DNA of 64,000 bases from Motiliproteus sp. MSK22-1 (lineage in GTDB: Bacteria > Pseudomonadota > Gammaproteobacteria > Pseudomonadales > Balneatricaceae), in assembly GCF_001968815.1 (NCBI RefSeq), contig NZ_MIEQ01000061.1, positions 1 through 64,000 of the forward strand, in the 5' to 3' direction. Shown piece by piece: positions 15,316-24,622 of the stretch (position 1 is its first letter; each line of letters begins with the position of its first letter). Under the pieces are notes generated by a model, which saw nothing but the letters and a program-made list of their open reading frames with translations, did no database searches and was not told the origin of the DNA. A program made the translations under genes and the position numbers.

Positions 15316-16119
15316 CTACAAATACCAATACAACCCCAACAGGGTAGCGCCGAGAATCATTCGATAAATAACAAATGGCAGCATCCCAACACGATCAAGA
15401 ATTTTCAGAAACCAGTGGATACAGGCATAGGCACTGATAGCAGCCACAGCAGTGCCAACCAATACCGCAGACCAGGCCGCTTGATCCCCATTCTGATAAA
15501 GCTCCAGTCCTTTATAGGCACCAGCAGCCATAATAAGAGGAGCGGATAGGTAGAAAGAGAATCGAGCCGCTGACTGGCGGGTCAACCCCAGCATTAACCC
15601 CGCGGTAATGGTTATACCGGATCTTGATGTGCCGGGTATCAACGCTAACGCCTGAGCGCAGCCGATAATCAACACATCTTTAAGGTTCAAATCACGGTTC
15701 TTACGGCTCTCGGTTCGTTTGGCATCTGCAAACCAGAGTAGCAGACCAAACAATATCGTTGTTGCGGCAATCACCAGAGTTGAACGGAGGTGTTGCTCAA
15801 TAAGGTTGTTGAATGCCAACCCTGCCAAAACGGCTGGTATGGTGCCAATCACCAATGCCCAGCCAAGTCGAGAGTGCTGACTGCTGCGACCGCCTCGGAA
15901 ACTGCGTAACCAAGCATAAGTCAGCAAGGAAAAATCTCGACGAAAATAAAACAGAATTGCCATCAAGGTTCCTACATGGGTGGCAACATCGAAGGCTAAT
16001 CCCTGATCAGCAAGCCCCAGTAGCTGAGCAGGCAATATCAGATGAGCTGAACTGGATATCGGTAAAAATTCGGTTACGCCCTGTATCACCGCAAGCATAA
16101 CAATGTAATCCAATCCCAT
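15316..16119 (-). CDS. uppP: Undecaprenyl-diphosphatase
   Basis: Inner-membrane enzyme (BacA/UppP) that dephosphorylates undecaprenyl pyrophosphate to recycle the lipid carrier for peptidoglycan and O-antigen synthesis. The 267-residue protein shows both signature blocks: QGVTEFLPISSSAHLIL (13-29) and PGTSRSGIT (162-170). There are about eight membrane segments. Loss of carrier recycling sensitises cells to bacitracin in known members. It lies downstream of tsaB on the same strand, with a gap of about 105 bp. Confidence 0.97.
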   Translation of the reverse strand: MGLDYIVMLAVIQGVTEFLPISSSAHLILPAQLLGLADQGLAFDVATHVGTLMAILFYFRRDFSLLTYAWLRSFRGGRSSQHSRLGWALVIGTIPAVLAGLAFNNLIEQHLRSTLVIAATTILFGLLLWFADAKRTESRKNRDLNLKDVLIIGCAQALALIPGTSRSGITITAGLMLGLTRQSAARFSFYLSAPLIMAAGAYKGLELYQNGDQAAWSAVLVGTAVAAISAYACIHWFLKILDRVGMLPFVIYRMILGATLLGLYWYL

Positions 16120-16224
16120 ATCCCTAGGTCCTGTATCGTCGATTAGTTTATTAAATATTTGCTGATTGACTTAGTGTCTACCAGTCCTGATGTCATAAGT
16201 ATGAAAACATTATCTTAGTAAGGG

Positions 16225-16929
16225 CTAGTCACGATGATTTGATTTTTTCCAGGCTACGTTGTCCCTTAGATAAACCGGCATCGCTGCTTCTACAGCAAGC
16301 CCCTTACCTGCCTCAAAATCCATTGCAGCCAACGTGGCCATTGCAGCGGCACGAGGCTGTCGATCAACATCAAACTGGGTCACAACCTGTTTAAGCGACA
16401 GAGGCATCTGATCACGATAATTCCAGCCTGGTCCAACCCCGATCCAGGGAGCAGAGTGAAGTAATTCCTGATCCGGCACCATAACTTTATCCGGTGGACA
16501 AACCTGCTCTGGTGCCAGCGCAACAACTCTATTCTCTTTCGCCAGGTATACGCCCCAGTAAAGCTCGCCCATCCGGGCATCCAAGGCCGCAAAAATATGG
16601 CTGGCATTCTGTTCTTCACGCACCTCTTGCGCCAAGGCAGCCAGGGTAGAAATGGGCAGTAAGGGTAGATCGGCCCCAAAGGCCAATCCTTGAGCGACTC
16701 CGGTGGTAATTCTCAGCCCGGTAAAAGAACCAGGGCCAGCACCAAAACCGATGCCATCCAGCTGCGAAAGTTCCAGGCCAGCCTCAGCCAATAGGGAATT
16801 CACCATCGGCAGTAATTTTTGCGTGTGCTGTCTGGGTACAACTTCAAAGCATTCTTGAACCTGTCCGTCTATATAAAGAGCAGCAGAGCAAGCTTCTGAG
16901 GATGTATCCAGAGTGAGTATTTTAGTCAT
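16225..16929 (-). CDS. tsaB: tRNA threonylcarbamoyladenosine biosynthesis protein TsaB
   Basis: A 234-residue ASKHA-fold protein that dimerises with TsaD to transfer threonylcarbamoyl to A37 of ANN-decoding tRNAs. Visible motifs are ILTLDTSSEACSAALY at the N terminus, PRQHTQKLLPMV and GFGAGPGSFTGLRI. I start at ATG 16929 because the family begins at TKILTLDTS and AAGG lies 5-8 bases upstream; the open frame extends 16 codons further. It is followed by uppP on the same strand. Confidence 0.95.
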   Translation of the reverse strand: MTKILTLDTSSEACSAALYIDGQVQECFEVVPRQHTQKLLPMVNSLLAEAGLELSQLDGIGFGAGPGSFTGLRITTGVAQGLAFGADLPLLPISTLAALAQEVREEQNASHIFAALDARMGELYWGVYLAKENRVVALAPEQVCPPDKVMVPDQELLHSAPWIGVGPGWNYRDQMPLSLKQVVTQFDVDRQPRAAAMATLAAMDFEAGKGLAVEAAMPVYLRDNVAWKKSNHRD

Positions 16930-17161
16930 CGGACCTTTGTCTTCCAGAACATGGCCTGTCGGAACACGGCCTTTCAAAAATAGACGGCTATTCTAGCGGG
17001 ATTGTATTTATTGTACAGAGCGAACCTCTTCGACCATAGGAATAAGTGCAGGGAAAAAGAATAACAAAGGAGATGACATCCCCCCTGAGACGAAGAACGG
17101 AATAACGATGTACGAGTGCTGGTTAAATAGCAATATATCAATAAAGAAGGAAGTTAATACT

Positions 17162-17422
17162 TCAGGTTTGGCATTCCAGCTCGGCCAGTATTATCAGAGC
17201 CTGATCAGAGTTTTCACCACAAAACTCAACTTCTGCTTTAAACTGCCCACAAACAGCAGGCCGTTCCGGCTGACCAAAAATCATGCAACGGTCATTATCA
17301 CCCAACTGAACACACCGAATATTAGCAGGCTTGCCAAACGGCATCCCCGGAATGGGGGAGCTAATGGACGGGGCTATACAGCAGGCACCGCAGCCGGCAC
17401 GACATTGCATGCTACACCTCAT
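17162..17422 (-). CDS. YkgJ-family cysteine cluster protein
   Basis: An 86-residue protein with the zinc/iron-chelating CxxC cluster pattern: [20 protein letters not shown], then [20 protein letters not shown] with AVC. Eight or more Cys residues in these spacings suggest metal binding. YkgJ proteins are uncharacterised. Its start overlaps the end of ubiX by 11 nt, so the two are probably translationally coupled. Length is typical for the short form. Confidence 0.85.
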   Translation of the reverse strand: MRCSMQCRAGCGACCIAPSISSPIPGMPFGKPANIRCVQLGDNDRCMIFGQPERPAVCGQFKAEVEFCGENSDQALIILAELECQT

Positions 17423-18038
17423 CCTCGCCCCAACGGGGCATGATGGTCTGCTCTATAGCTAACTGATCCAGAATACGGCCGACAATAAAATCAATCATAT
17501 CCTCTATGGACTGAGGTTTATGATAAAAACCGGGACTGGCTGGAATAACAATCGCTCCCATACGCGTGAGTTTGAGCATGTTTTCCAGATGTATTTCTGA
17601 ATAAGGCGCTTCTCTGGGTACCAGTATCAACTTTCTGCGCTCTTTTAAGGCAACATCAACCGCCCGCTCGATCAGATTATCACTGGCTCCACAAGCAAAG
17701 GCTGAAAGACTGCCTGTACTGCAGGGACATACCACCGTTGCGGAAGGCGAACTGGACCCTGAAGCTACCGGCGAGAACCATTGTTCCCGGGAAAAGACCT
17801 GTATTTGATCATCTTCGGCATTAAACAGTTCAGTAAGATAGCTCTGTGCTTTATCAGCCCCGCCCGGTATACGGCATTCTGTTTCGGTCGCCACTACCAC
17901 TTGCGCAGCCTTGGAGATCAATACAAAAACCTGACAATCAGCTGCCACTAGACATTGAATTAATCTCAAACCGTATTGGGCACCAGAAGCCCCCGTCAGG
18001 GCTACCGTCACACGATTAGAAAACCTTGGATCAGTCAT
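17412..18038 (-). CDS. ubiX: Flavin prenyltransferase UbiX
   Basis: A 208-residue flavoprotein that attaches a dimethylallyl group to FMN, making the prenylated cofactor used by the UbiD decarboxylase in ubiquinone synthesis. Recognisable are [15 protein letters not shown] (13-27), a [20 protein letters not shown] block and [16 protein letters not shown], which holds the phosphate and prenyl-binding residues. The length is normal. It lies 42 bp downstream of mpl and overlaps the YkgJ-family gene, consistent with one operon. Confidence 0.96.
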   Translation of the reverse strand: MTDPRFSNRVTVALTGASGAQYGLRLIQCLVAADCQVFVLISKAAQVVVATETECRIPGGADKAQSYLTELFNAEDDQIQVFSREQWFSPVASGSSSPSATVVCPCSTGSLSAFACGASDNLIERAVDVALKERRKLILVPREAPYSEIHLENMLKLTRMGAIVIPASPGFYHKPQSIEDMIDFIVGRILDQLAIEQTIMPRWGEDEV

Positions 18039-18080
18039 CAGTTGACACCATCATTAGCGGGGCTCCGGCTCTTTTAAGCC

Positions 18081-19520
18081 TCAATTCTGTTCCAGCTCCT
18101 GGAGTGCTTTCAGCAGTTTAGCGTGAATACCGCCAAATCCGCCATTGCTCATGATAAGAACATGACCTCCGCTGCCACTATAGGCTTTTACCGATTCGAT
18201 AATGGAATCGATACTGCTATGGACCTGGGACGCTACCGTAGTTTGAGCAGAGACCGCCTCCATGTTCCAGTCCAACCCTTCTGGTTGGTACCAGATAACC
18301 TCAGTGGCAGCAGCAGTGGCCGGCGCCAGTTTGTCACTATGAGCCCCTAAACGCATGGTATTGGAACGAGGTTCTATGACTGCCAGGATGGGAGCATCTC
18401 CAACCCGAGCCCGCAACCCCTTAAGTGTGGACTCAATAGCGGTAGGATGGTGAGCAAAATCATCGTAGAGCGTCAGCCCTGCGGCCTCCCCGACAACCTC
18501 CATTCGACGCTTTACTCCCTGAAACCGTCCCAGCGCCTCTGCAGCAGAAACGGGTAATACACCCACATGCTGAGCAGCGATAATTGCAGCCAACCCGTTC
18601 ATCACAGAGTGGATGCCAGTCTGTGACCAGTCAACAGTAGCAACTCTCTCACCCTGTCTCCATAACTCAAAGCAACTGCCATCATCGCTCAGGAGCTTAG
18701 CTTGCCAGTGAGCTTGATTCTCATGGTCGCTGTTATCTTTGGATAGATCACTGCGGACATCGCTATCGGCGTCAACATGTTTTTTGCTTTCCACATCAAA
18801 GCTGACAACAGGAGTCCAGGCCCCTTGCCTGAGAACCCTGGTTAAATTTTGATCACTCGCTGGCATGATAATTTGGCCGCTTTCTGGAATCGTCCTCACC
18901 AAATGATGGAACTGACGCTCGATAGCAGCAAGATCATCAAAAATATCTGCATGATCAAATTCAAGGTTATTTAGAATGGCGGTTCTGGGGTGGTAATGAA
19001 CAAATTTGGATCTTTTGTCGAAGAATGCAGTATCGTATTCGTCCGCTTCCACCACAAAGAACGGCGTATCTCCCAGACGCGCCGACAAACCAAAGTTGTT
19101 AGGCACGCCACCGATCAGGAACCCTGGAGACATACCGGCATCCTCCAGAATCCAGGCCAACATGCTACTGGTAGAGGTCTTACCATGAGTACCGGCAACA
19201 GCCAGAACCCATTTGTCTTTTAGCACATGTCGAGCCAACCACTCAGGACCAGAACAATAATCCAATCCTTTATTCAGTACGTATTCCACACAGGGATTTC
19301 CCCGCGACATAGCGTTGCCGATAATCACCAGATCCGGTTCAGGCTGTAAGTGCTGAACCTCAAAACCCTGAGCAATATCAATTCCCTGTGATTCCAGCAA
19401 GGTACTCATCGGTGGATAAACGTTAGCATCGGAGCCAGTAACTTTGAATCCACGGGCCTTGGCGAGTAACGCAAGACTCCCCATGAAGGTACCGCAGATG
19501 CCGAGAATATGAAGATGCAT
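18081..19520 (-). CDS. mpl: UDP-N-acetylmuramate:L-Ala-gamma-D-Glu-meso-DAP ligase
   Basis: A 479-residue Mur-ligase family enzyme that reattaches recovered murein tripeptide to UDP-MurNAc in cell-wall recycling. It shows HILGICGTFMGSLALLAK at the N terminus, the ATP loop AGTHGKTSTSSM (109-120), NNLEFDHADIFDD and the Mpl-type DDFAHHPTAIESTLKG block. The presence of Mpl implies a Gram-negative wall with meso-diaminopimelate. It is the first gene of the mpl-ubiX-ykgJ group; a 338-bp divergent gap separates it from fbp. Confidence 0.97.
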   Translation of the reverse strand: MHLHILGICGTFMGSLALLAKARGFKVTGSDANVYPPMSTLLESQGIDIAQGFEVQHLQPEPDLVIIGNAMSRGNPCVEYVLNKGLDYCSGPEWLARHVLKDKWVLAVAGTHGKTSTSSMLAWILEDAGMSPGFLIGGVPNNFGLSARLGDTPFFVVEADEYDTAFFDKRSKFVHYHPRTAILNNLEFDHADIFDDLAAIERQFHHLVRTIPESGQIIMPASDQNLTRVLRQGAWTPVVSFDVESKKHVDADSDVRSDLSKDNSDHENQAHWQAKLLSDDGSCFELWRQGERVATVDWSQTGIHSVMNGLAAIIAAQHVGVLPVSAAEALGRFQGVKRRMEVVGEAAGLTLYDDFAHHPTAIESTLKGLRARVGDAPILAVIEPRSNTMRLGAHSDKLAPATAAATEVIWYQPEGLDWNMEAVSAQTTVASQVHSSIDSIIESVKAYSGSGGHVLIMSNGGFGGIHAKLLKALQELEQN

Positions 19521-19858
19521 GGTGATCTCGAGTGATAATAAAAGGCGCCATCATAGCAGCTTCACCCGGGACAGATGAAGCACCCCTATTCCCCTTGACA
19601 AAATAATTACAGACGCTGAACAAACACCTCAATGGGCAATAGCAGGGAGATTCGGCTAGTCTATTAGGAATGTTAGGCATATTTTCTCCAACATCCGCTG
19701 GAAACATTCGTATTTTGGCGAGGATTTAATGCATTCGGGAATTGCATCACGTATCATTCTCGGCGCTATAAAAATGTTAACAGTACAGCTCAAAAGCCGG
19801 GTACGAAACTCTGCCTCACAGCTATACAAAACGACCCAGGATCTACAAGGTATTACCC
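19521..19858. other. Divergent promoter region between mpl and fbp
   Basis: No gene seen. A TTGACA box at 19595-19600 could serve the plus strand but lacks a convincing -10 partner. A ribosome binding site (AAGG at 19848-19851) precedes fbp. Confidence 0.3.
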
Positions 19859-20833
19859 ATGCTTAGGCTCACCCAGTTTCTTAAACAGAAAGAAACCTCA
19901 AACGACCTGATCGAATTGATAAACCTGCTGATGTCCGCCTGCAAAGAAGTAGACAGCAAACTGCAAAATGGCGATTTGGAGGGAATCCTGGGATCAGCAG
20001 AACTGGAAAATGTTCAGGGTGAAGTACAAAAGAAACTGGATGTCATTGCTAACGATATCGTTAAGCTGACCCTGCAACAGTCCAAACTTGTCAGGGGCAT
20101 GGCGTCTGAAGAAGAAGACCACAGTGTTGCTGCCAACCCTGAGGGTAAATACCTGGTCACCTTCGACCCGCTGGACGGCTCCTCCAACATCGACGTTAAC
20201 GTCTCTGTCGGGACTATTTTTTCAATTTTAAGAGCCCCTGAAGATCTGGTTGGTTGCAATGACGAAGCTTTCCTGCAAGCAGGCAACACCCAGGTTGCTG
20301 CCGGCTACGTACTCTACGGTCCATCTTGCCTGTTAGTACTAACCACAGGAGAAGGTGTAAATATCTTTACCTTAGGTCACAACGGTGAGTTCTACCTGAC
20401 CCGCGAGAATGTAAGAATCCCTGACACCACTCAGGAATTCGCCATCAACATGTCCAATCAACGATTCTGGGAACAACCGATACGTGATTATGTCGATGAT
20501 CTGCTACTAGGAGAGGAAGGCCCAAGGGGCAAACGTTACAATATGCGCTGGGTTGCCTCCATGGTCGCGGAAGTTCATCGTATTCTGACCCGTGGTGGTG
20601 TGTTCATGTACCCCTGGGACTCCAGAGAACCTCATAAACCGGGTAAGCTACGCCTGATGTACGAAGGGAACCCCATGAGTATGCTTGTCGAGCAAGCGGG
20701 TGGTCGTAGCACTAACACCAAAATTGAAATCATGAATGTGGACCCGGAGTCCATCCATGAACGCACCGCTGTCATATTGGGCTCCAGGGAAGAGGTTGAT
20801 ACAGTGATGGACTACCACCAAAAGGCCAGATAG
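19859..20833 (+). CDS. fbp: Fructose-1,6-bisphosphatase class I
   Basis: A 324-residue class I FBPase, the gluconeogenic enzyme hydrolysing fructose 1,6-bisphosphate. The metal-binding signature [20 protein letters not shown] (100-119) is intact, as is [12 protein letters not shown]. The C-terminal half contains the substrate-binding [15 protein letters not shown] stretch. AAGG lies 7-10 bases before ATG. The stop codon (20831-20833) is inside the left arm of a perfect 11-bp hairpin. Confidence 0.96.
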   Translation: MLRLTQFLKQKETSNDLIELINLLMSACKEVDSKLQNGDLEGILGSAELENVQGEVQKKLDVIANDIVKLTLQQSKLVRGMASEEEDHSVAANPEGKYLVTFDPLDGSSNIDVNVSVGTIFSILRAPEDLVGCNDEAFLQAGNTQVAAGYVLYGPSCLLVLTTGEGVNIFTLGHNGEFYLTRENVRIPDTTQEFAINMSNQRFWEQPIRDYVDDLLLGEEGPRGKRYNMRWVASMVAEVHRILTRGGVFMYPWDSREPHKPGKLRLMYEGNPMSMLVEQAGGRSTNTKIEIMNVDPESIHERTAVILGSREEVDTVMDYHQKAR

Positions 20834-20853
20834 TTATCTACAGATAACTATCT
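20828..20853 (+). terminator. Hairpin containing the fbp stop codon
   Basis: AGATAGTTATC (20828-20838) pairs with GATAACTATCT (20843-20853) around a 4-nt loop. The TAG stop of fbp lies within the left arm. No U tract follows, so it may stabilise the mRNA 3' end instead of terminating. Confidence 0.5.
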
Positions 20854-20922
20854 AAGGGGGAGCTCGGCGCTTTCAGAGGCCGAAAGGACTTGTTCATGGG
20901 CTCCCTAATTCAAAGCCAGCCG

Positions 20923-20969
20923 AAGCGCTAAAACATAAAACAGTTTGAAGACTGCCTACTTTAGCGCTT
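20923..20969. repeat. Spaced inverted repeat between fbp and ppa
   Basis: AAGCGCTAAA (20923-20932) and TTTAGCGCTT (20960-20969) are perfect 10-bp arms with a 27-nt spacer, just upstream of the ppa promoter. Confidence 0.6.
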
Positions 20970-20991
20970 AAAACATCCCCCCTTTGTCGTA

Positions 20992-21021
20992 TTGGAAAAG
21001 GTCTGTCAGGTCTTTTATAAT
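20992..21021 (+). promoter_or_regulatory. Sigma70-type promoter of ppa
   Basis: TTGGAA (20992-20997) and TATAAT (21016-21021) with 18-bp spacing, 44 bp before the ppa start. The -10 box is a perfect consensus. Confidence 0.65.
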
Positions 21022-21065
21022 GCGGCCACTCAAATTTTCGTCATATTCCAGTAAAAGGCCTAACC

Positions 21066-21599
21066 ATGAGTTTTGAAAAAGTTCCAGCGGGCAAAGAACT
21101 TCCCGGCGATATCAATGTAATTATCGAAATCCCTGCAAACAGTTCTCCCGTTAAGTATGAAATCGACAAAGACAGTGATGCTATCTTTGTTGACCGCTTC
21201 ATGGCTGCGCCAATGTTTTATCCAGCCAATTACGGCTACATAAACAACACCCTGGCAGACGATGGTGATGCACTGGACGTATTGGTTGTAACCCCTTACC
21301 CAGTTCTGACAGGCTCTGTCATTCGCTGCCGTCCTGTTGGCATTCTTAATATGACCGACGAAGCCGGTGAAGATGCCAAGCTGGTAGCGGTACCTCATGA
21401 GAAGCTGTCTCAGATGTACAACGACGTTAATGATATCAACGATCTTCCTGAACTGCTGCTGGGACAAATCAAGCATTTCTTCGAGAACTACAAAACTCTT
21501 GAAAAAGGCAAATGGGTTAAAGTTGAAGGATGGTCTGACGCCGCAGCCGCGCGTGCCGCCATTGAAACCGCTGCTAAGGCGTACGAAGACAGCAAATAA
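21066..21599 (+). CDS. ppa: Inorganic pyrophosphatase
   Basis: A 177-residue family I soluble pyrophosphatase hydrolysing PPi from biosynthetic reactions. The signature [11 protein letters not shown] (65-75), with three metal-binding Asp residues, is present. [10 protein letters not shown] precedes it, and KVEGW lies near the end. Length matches bacterial hexameric enzymes. A consensus promoter lies 44 bp upstream and a nested hairpin follows. Confidence 0.97.
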   Translation: MSFEKVPAGKELPGDINVIIEIPANSSPVKYEIDKDSDAIFVDRFMAAPMFYPANYGYINNTLADDGDALDVLVVTPYPVLTGSVIRCRPVGILNMTDEAGEDAKLVAVPHEKLSQMYNDVNDINDLPELLLGQIKHFFENYKTLEKGKWVKVEGWSDAAAARAAIETAAKAYEDSK

Positions 21600-21674
21600 C
21601 ATAATAACAGCCGGGTAATTGTATCTGTGCATCAATAGCAGTTACCCGACGATATGTTGTTACGCAGCCAGCTC

Positions 21675-21732
21675 AGCCGTTCAGCAATAAAACAGCCGAC
21701 CTCTGTTGGCTGTTTTATCAGACTGAACGGCT
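21675..21732. terminator. Nested hairpin between convergent ppa and phosphodiesterase genes
   Basis: Outer arms AGCCGTTCAG (21675-21684) and CTGAACGGCT (21723-21732) enclose inner arms TAAAACAGCC (21688-21697) and GGCTGTTTTA (21708-21717). The inner stem has a short T run on both strands, so it may work bidirectionally. Confidence 0.65.
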
Positions 21733-21733
21733 A

Positions 21734-22882
21734 TCAGGGCTCAACCACCACCAGGGGTACCAACAACTCCTCTTCGCTCAGCCCGCCATGCACACCAATC
21801 TGTTCAAAAGACTGCTCCTGCAGTAGTCGGTCCTTAATAATCCAGTTGTCACGTGGAAGTAAGACCCGATCCCCAATCCGCTCGGGTAAACGCTGCGATG
21901 GCTCCCCTAGACCAAACCAGCCCGCTTCCAGCACGTCGCGACTTCGATAAGAACAAATAGATTCTGTCAGATGGGACTCAACGTATTGATCAAAGGCATC
22001 CTCGTATCCGGATTTCAAATAGCAGAATGCGGCCCGAGGCTCACCACATAATGGTAATTGAAGCATTTCAGCCAGCTTGGGATGCTGATCCACATGTACA
22101 GTCCTGTCTGGAGCCGTATCAATCAGACCATGATCCGCAGTAACAACGATTGCCGCACCACTACCTGCAATACGAGCTGAAAAATCAGCAAATTCACGAT
22201 CAATTTGCCGGAAGTGCTTCGCCACCTGCTCGCTGTTTATTCCGTATTGATGAGCCATTCCATCCAACTCTGTCCAGTAGCTCCATACCAGAGGATTACC
22301 GGGCTGAGCCAATGCCTGGGACAACGCATCAAATAATCCAGATAAGTGTCGGTGGGACTGACGGTCCACTCCTCCAAAAAGAGCCTGGCTGTAGGGTGAA
22401 TCTGCTATATAACAGGGATTGACCAGGGTTGCCGGACGGGAAAGAGTAGGTAACAAGGCAGCCGCATCAAGCAAAGCTTCTGCCCTGACCCCCAGTTCAG
22501 AAAAATCACGGCCACCACCTCGGGGTGTAAACGGCAAAGGCGCTGCAACACATCCCAACTCACGAAAGTAGGTAAACCAGCCTGTAATCCCATGCTGCTG
22601 TGCAGGAACCCCCAGAGCGAGAGCGGTAACGGCTGTCGCGGTAGTTGTCGGGAAAACAGAAGTCAGCTGCCCAGCCAATGCTTGATAGAGGAAGCTATCG
22701 GAATGCTGACAAAGAAAGTTATAACCAAGCCCATCAATGACAAGAAGAACAACAGGACGCTGGTCAAGCCGATACTCGTCAAGTACAGGCAATTGTGGAT
22801 AAATGCCCCTGACTGGCGCATCTTTCGATACCAAAGAGGAAACCAGATTAACAATACTGTTGTTATAGTCGGGTAATAGCAT
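21734..22882 (-). CDS. Alkaline phosphatase-superfamily phosphodiesterase
   Basis: A 382-residue protein from ATG 22882; the open frame extends further but overlaps parA. It has the nucleotide pyrophosphatase/phosphodiesterase pattern: VVLLVIDGLGYNFL (metal Asp), FPTTTATAVTALALG with the nucleophile Thr, WTELDGMAHQYGINS and VVTADHGLID (metal-binding DHG). There is no signal peptide, so it is probably cytosolic. The substrate is unknown; relatives hydrolyse phosphodiester or phosphonate bonds. The stop codon is immediately next to the nested hairpin shared with ppa. parA lies 58 bp upstream. Confidence 0.85.
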   Translation of the reverse strand: MLLPDYNNSIVNLVSSLVSKDAPVRGIYPQLPVLDEYRLDQRPVVLLVIDGLGYNFLCQHSDSFLYQALAGQLTSVFPTTTATAVTALALGVPAQQHGITGWFTYFRELGCVAAPLPFTPRGGGRDFSELGVRAEALLDAAALLPTLSRPATLVNPCYIADSPYSQALFGGVDRQSHRHLSGLFDALSQALAQPGNPLVWSYWTELDGMAHQYGINSEQVAKHFRQIDREFADFSARIAGSGAAIVVTADHGLIDTAPDRTVHVDQHPKLAEMLQLPLCGEPRAAFCYLKSGYEDAFDQYVESHLTESICSYRSRDVLEAGWFGLGEPSQRLPERIGDRVLLPRDNWIIKDRLLQEQSFEQIGVHGGLSEEELLVPLVVVEP

Positions 22883-22940
22883 GGCTACGCTCAGCAGAAC
22901 CGGATTATGGTCGGAGACCAAACTGCGGAATAGACACAGC

Positions 22941-23705
22941 TTAGCTGTGCAGTTCGTCAAACAACGCAACAAACTCCTGGGTCAGCTTGTGTTTTGGCGC
23001 ATAGTGAATCAACGGTATACTTTCATTATGAGATTCTTTCATCTTTACAGAGGATGAAAGATAGCTTGCCATGACCGGCAACTCTTCTGCCTTCAGCGAA
23101 TCAACCATCTGCCTGGGTAGTGTGGCGCGAGGCTGGAACTGATTGATAACGATGCCCTCAACGCGAAGTTCATCGTTATGATCTTCCACAGTTTCCTGAA
23201 CATTTTCCAGTAATGAATAAAGTGCCTGACGAGAAAACTCGTCACAATCAAATGGAATAAGACAGCCCTGAGCAGCAACCAACGCAGAAAGCGTATAGAA
23301 GTTAAACGCAGGTGGAGTATCGATATAGACATAATCGAACCCCTCCAATCCATCCAGAGCTTCCCGCAACTTGTATATCTTATGCTTAGCCTCAAGCTTT
23401 GAATGCAGATCTCCAAGCTTTGGGTTGGATGCAAGTAACGATAGATTCTTGAATCGGGTATTGGAGATGTACTCTTGCGGCGGTATACCCCGCATTTTAA
23501 ACGCCAAGGAATGCTCAAAGAAATCCATAGCATCGTTTTCTACTTTATCAATTTCCCGACCAAGCAGATACTGACTGGCATTACATTGCGGGTCCAGGTC
23601 AACCAGTAAAGTGCGGAATCCCTTGTTAGCACTGATAGCAGCCAGATTTGTAGCAATACTGGACTTTCCTACCCCGCCCTTTTGATTAAATACGACTCTG
23701 CGCAC
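22941..23705 (-). CDS. ParA-family ATPase
   Basis: A 254-residue deviant Walker-type ATPase. It begins directly with the ATP-binding loop (FNQKGGVGKSSIATNLA, residues 6-22) and has LLVDLDPQCNASQYLLG and YVYIDTPPAFNFYTLSA. Start is GTG with GGAGG 8-12 bases upstream. It lacks the N-terminal HTH of plasmid ParA. No ParB gene is adjacent, so it is an orphan ParA/Soj-like protein that may position a cellular structure. It is transcribed with the downstream phosphodiesterase. Confidence 0.88.
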   Translation of the reverse strand: MRRVVFNQKGGVGKSSIATNLAAISANKGFRTLLVDLDPQCNASQYLLGREIDKVENDAMDFFEHSLAFKMRGIPPQEYISNTRFKNLSLLASNPKLGDLHSKLEAKHKIYKLREALDGLEGFDYVYIDTPPAFNFYTLSALVAAQGCLIPFDCDEFSRQALYSLLENVQETVEDHNDELRVEGIVINQFQPRATLPRQMVDSLKAEELPVMASYLSSSVKMKESHNESIPLIHYAPKHKLTQEFVALFDELHS

Positions 23706-23878
23706 TTAAACCTCCAACTCGTTGTGTATGCCAATATAAGCAATATTTTGTCGCAATGAACAGTTGTGTATCCACATCCAGACAGGTTTGAACAACTTTG
23801 CTTAAAGCACCGGCTTATTGATCACCTCAGCAGAGTTTATACGTCGGTACGTTTTATGGATCAATACAGTCTTATGGA

Positions 23879-24622
23879 TCAATACAAAAGCCGAATGCCC
23901 ACTTTGGACCCCAAGCGCAAGTTCGCTCGAATCCGGTATTCCTCATGACGCTGATTCATCTGTTGGTAAACCCAACGGCCCAGCTTATCACTGGGTACTT
24001 CGATAATAACCCTGGCATCCTGATCGCGAACCCGGTCAGCAATCTGCTGTAACTTATTCTTTGCAACTGCAGATTTGTCATTAAGTTCTGCTACATCTAA
24101 AGCAATAAAATCACCCGCAGTTTTGGGAGCAGGAATCGATGACAGACGCTTTATCGCGGCAGGTAACTCGGGATGCTCAGGAATAACCTTGGCCGCACGG
24201 TTTAAATATGAGCGCGCCGTTCGGATCTGCCCTTGCTGCAAGGCAGCATCACTCCATTGTATATACCGATTAACTATTTTTACCAGACCTTGTTTTGCTT
24301 CTTTATTTTCTGGGGATAGCGCCAGAACCCTTTTGTAGAAGCTGGCAGCATTATAATTTTCCGGCGTCGTCAGTCGCTTATCAGCCATAGCTAGCTCTGC
24401 TTCGCCCAACATAACCAAAATCTGATGAATCTGCTGATTTCTTCGATCAACATCTATGGCAGAAACCTCTGCTTTCTCCTGCTGTGCCAATACCGGAGAA
24501 CCACTGGAAGTTGACTCGGTTGAAGACTTCCCACCCCCTGAGCCTGTTGAACAGCCCACCAAAAAAGCAACCAGCAGGATCGCTAATGCCCGCGGAGTAT
24601 ATACAGCAATAAATGTTTTCAT
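23879..24622 (-). CDS. Putative lipoprotein with TPR-like repeats
   Basis: A 247-residue protein from ATG 24622, where GGAA lies 6-9 bases upstream; an ATG four codons earlier is possible. The signal ends in a lipobox (AFLVGC), followed by a Ser/Gly-rich linker. The middle (about 70-170) reads as tetratricopeptide-type helical pairs (NYNAASFYKRVLALSPENKE; ARSYLNRAAKVIPEHPEL). The last segment ends in a basic strand-rich part (RIRANLRLGSKVGIRLLY). It is probably anchored in an envelope membrane; its role is unknown. Confidence 0.75.
   Translation of the reverse strand: MKTFIAVYTPRALAILLVAFLVGCSTGSGGGKSSTESTSSGSPVLAQQEKAEVSAIDVDRRNQQIHQILVMLGEAELAMADKRLTTPENYNAASFYKRVLALSPENKEAKQGLVKIVNRYIQWSDAALQQGQIRTARSYLNRAAKVIPEHPELPAAIKRLSSIPAPKTAGDFIALDVAELNDKSAVAKNKLQQIADRVRDQDARVIIEVPSDKLGRWVYQQMNQRHEEYRIRANLRLGSKVGIRLLY

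Noticed and set aside
15813-16100. Plus-strand frames antisense to uppP, ubiX, mpl, accC and other core genes
   Set aside because: They are shadows of strongly identified genes on the opposite strand.
22883-22972. N-terminal extension of the phosphodiesterase
   Set aside because: It would overlap the end of the ParA gene and adds a Cys-rich stretch unlike the family; ATG 22882 is preferred.
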